The translations under genes and the position numbers were made by a program. Source: Streptomyces sp. NBC_00193 (lineage in GTDB: Bacteria > Actinomycetota > Actinomycetes > Streptomycetales > Streptomycetaceae). Taken from it: 64,000 nt of DNA. Below are positions 63,301 to 64,000 of this stretch, piece by piece (the stretch's first letter is position 1; every line of letters starts with the position of its first letter). The stretch lies in assembly GCF_026342735.1 (NCBI RefSeq), contig NZ_JAPEMM010000002.1, positions 186,001-250,000 on the forward strand, read 5' to 3'. The notes below the pieces were generated by a model. The model did no database searches. It had not been told where the DNA came from and was given only the letters and a program-made list of their open reading frames with translations.

Positions 63301-63678
63301 GACGTCTCCGCCGTCTCCACCCGCATCGACACGAGCTTCACCTTCCGCTCGCGTCAGGTCGCTGCCCAAACCTCGCTCCCGGTCTCGACGGTGCGCTTCC
63401 GGGCCCCGCTCGACACCGCCTCCCGCGCCCCGGCGGGCAAGGTCACCCGGATCCCCGTGACCGTGCAGGGAGCGGCCTCCGGGAAGAACCTCAAGTCGCT
63501 CACGGTCTCCGTGAGCCTCGACGGCGGCACGACCTGGAAGAAGGTCAAGGTCACCGACGGCGCGATCTCCGTCCGGAACCCCGCGAAGGACCAGGGCATC
63601 TCCTTCCGGGCCCAGGTCACCGACAAGCAGGGCAACGTCTCCGAGGTCACGATCGTCAACGCCTACCTGGGCAAGTGA
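60304..63678 (+). CDS. Secreted subtilisin-like (S8) serine protease, large
   Basis: 1124 residues from TTG 60304, which has AGGAG 5 bases upstream and directly starts the signal peptide (AAGALALATAVVALSTGLTG, then PAGAA). The catalytic triad is Asp236 (VLDTGVD), His268 (GHGTHVA) and Ser449 (NGTSMATPHVAG). An N-terminal propeptide-like part of about 200 residues precedes it. The C-terminal 600 residues include beta-sandwich-like repeats (LTVSVSLDGGTTWKKVKVTD). Streptomyces S8 proteases of this size act on extracellular protein. A hairpin (63765-63797) ends the transcript. Confidence 0.92.
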   Translation: MFTRTHRPRQAAGALALATAVVALSTGLTGPAGAAPAASPTRTTTDAPVTVTLITGDRVTVNGSGAVVRFEPGRGRERVPVEIERADGRTLVLPADARALLAAGKLDRRLFDVTTLADPALRALHRGGLGLIVQYEGSAGAARAELRSAAGNGAGRVLQTVNAEAVKASPADATKVWEALTEPTARGLRATGAGIGKVWLDGVRKASLDKSTKQIGADRAWQAGFDGTGVKIAVLDTGVDKTHADLKSQVVGEKNFSDSPDATDRVGHGTHVASIAAGTGAASGGAMKGVAPGAKVISGKVLDDRGYGSDSAVIAGMEWAVAEGAAVVNLSLGSRDFPGVDPVEATVDRLSAEKGVLFAVAAGNNGAGESTVGSPGSADAALTVGAVDGKDALADFSSRGPRVGDGAVKPDLTAPGVGITAAAAKGSKLDTDPGAQHPVPGYLVLNGTSMATPHVAGAAALLKQKNPGWTGTELKGALTASTKDGAVGVQQQGTGRVQVDKALTQTVITEQPSVSLGTAQWPHADDKPLTKKIAYRNLGATAITLDLAVSGTDSHGKPAPAGFFALGATKVTVPAGGRAEVDLAADTRLGDVDGAFSAYVTATGGGQSVRTGAAAVREAEAYDVTITTVDRDGAPAREFSHSLFGIGGAADGIWTGVSNESASGTLRLPKGTYALHGAVYQDGSDLAKGVDWLVQPRLEVAGTTKVTVDARTAKPVDITVPGLATADFALPYYQQKVGEGHLGSGWVLPKGYTGFRSAHMGPAVTDGSLTQSWLATFIKDPATQYNVALGGVTKRLATGYTRHLKATQLAKLSVDMGAPAPGKSGYAYAAPTLPGMSQGDFYGANQPAPGTRTLMLSALDGATWRTGFWQLGAPDGDGNQGIEADLAALEPKRYAAGSSHRETFNTGVFSPLLGAPGLGVFRSAPDPETGKQTITGAVPLFGDGAGHAGSSALTKTATTLYRNGIKVAENEDPLSGWEPFTVDGADAEYRLATSVERSPDVSAVSTRIDTSFTFRSRQVAAQTSLPVSTVRFRAPLDTASRAPAGKVTRIPVTVQGAASGKNLKSLTVSVSLDGGTTWKKVKVTDGAISVRNPAKDQGISFRAQVTDKQGNVSEVTIVNAYLGK

Positions 63679-63764
63679 TCCCGCTTCTGATCCCGCTTCC
63701 CTGAGCCGACGGCTGGCGGGGACGCCGGTCCCCGGCCTTCCCCGAACCAGCCCGTTCACCCGCC

Positions 63765-63797
63765 CGCCCGCCCGCCACGACACGTGGCGGGCGGGCG
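63765..63797. terminator. 14-bp perfect hairpin after the S8 protease gene
   Basis: CGCCCGCCCGCCAC (63765-63778) pairs with GTGGCGGGCGGGCG (63784-63797), loop GACAC. It lies 87 bases after the stop codon. Confidence 0.85.
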
Positions 63798-63927
63798 CTC
63801 GGGCGTCCGGACCGCCGCCCACGGTGTTCCGCCGGGCCGCCGGTGGAGTGGGGGGAGGCCGGACTCCACCCCCATTTCCACCCTTGGGTCCAGGTGCCGC
63901 GGGCCGCCCCGTAGCAGCCTTGAGGAC

Positions 63928-64000
63928 ATGACAACGACCGAGTGGATCACCGACATCGCCCTCATCCTGATCGTCTTCCGGCAGCTTCGGGAAGGGCGGC
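63928..64000 (+). CDS. Small membrane protein, 5' end only (DUF1453-like)
   Basis: ATG 63928 with GAGG just upstream opens TTTEWITDIALILIVFRQLR, a helix start typical of DUF1453/CcdC-like membrane proteins. The gene runs out of the window after 24 codons, so nothing more can be said. Confidence 0.6.
   Translation, partial: MTTTEWITDIALILIVFRQLREGR

Overview
The window is a high-GC actinobacterial chromosome segment, most likely Streptomyces. The evidence is the strong G/C bias at third codon positions, frequent GTG and TTG starts behind GGAGG-type ribosome sites, and typical families: a snapalysin-type small protease, CBM2 domains, an F420-type nitroreductase domain, nSTAND/WD40 regulators, and many secreted proteins and lipoproteins. 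I saw no rRNA or tRNA gene. The ends cut two genes: the 3' end of a WD40-type protein at the left and the first 24 codons of a small membrane protein at the right.

Positions 1 to about 30,000 are accessory in character. Intact single genes (a trypsin-like lipoprotein, an L,D-transpeptidase, an F420-nitroreductase/hemerythrin fusion, LuxR and LysR regulators, a P-loop kinase, an ABC solute-binding lipoprotein, a snapalysin-like protease, VOC and OsmC proteins, an MFS transporter, an alpha/beta hydrolase) alternate with gene debris. The debris includes frameshifted secreted proteins, two transposase tails, an aminotransferase tail, a ruined Trypco1/trypsin pair, a ruined ricin-type lectin, a response-regulator tail, and a head-to-head deletion that removed the starts of an MFS gene and an HxlR gene. 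A single type I-E-like CRISPR repeat lies in this debris. An in-frame chimera between a CPBP-like membrane segment and a NarL/LuxR DNA-binding domain (21248-21985) may be a new protein form.

Positions 29,950-35,510 hold an ABC efflux-type module (one ATPase, two FtsX-like permeases) divergent from an OmpR-type response regulator and histidine kinase. A TetR/SDR chimeric pseudogene follows.

Positions 36,040-48,195 form the most coherent system: a predicted uronic-acid polysaccharide utilization locus. It has an IclR regulator divergent from a tightly coupled operon (solute-binding protein, two permeases, 5-dehydro-4-deoxyglucarate dehydratase, glucarate-type dehydratase, an unknown TIM-barrel-like protein with a Pro-Thr repeat start, and uronate dehydrogenase). 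Beyond IclR lie two large secreted beta-helix proteins carrying CBM2 modules at opposite ends. The inferred flow is secreted polysaccharide attack, uronate import, oxidation to aldarate, then two dehydrations toward 2-oxoglutarate semialdehyde. The transporter ATPase, an aldarolactonase and the semialdehyde dehydrogenase are not in the window.

Positions 48,667-53,617 hold a second unit: a TetR gene divergent, across paired palindromic operators, from an NCS1-type permease, a YtcJ-like amidohydrolase and a C45-type N-terminal-nucleophile hydrolase, the last two coupled by a 4-base overlap. The right end has a lipoprotein, a winged-helix regulator, a 1314-residue HTH-nSTAND-TM-WD40 protein and a large secreted subtilisin-like protease.
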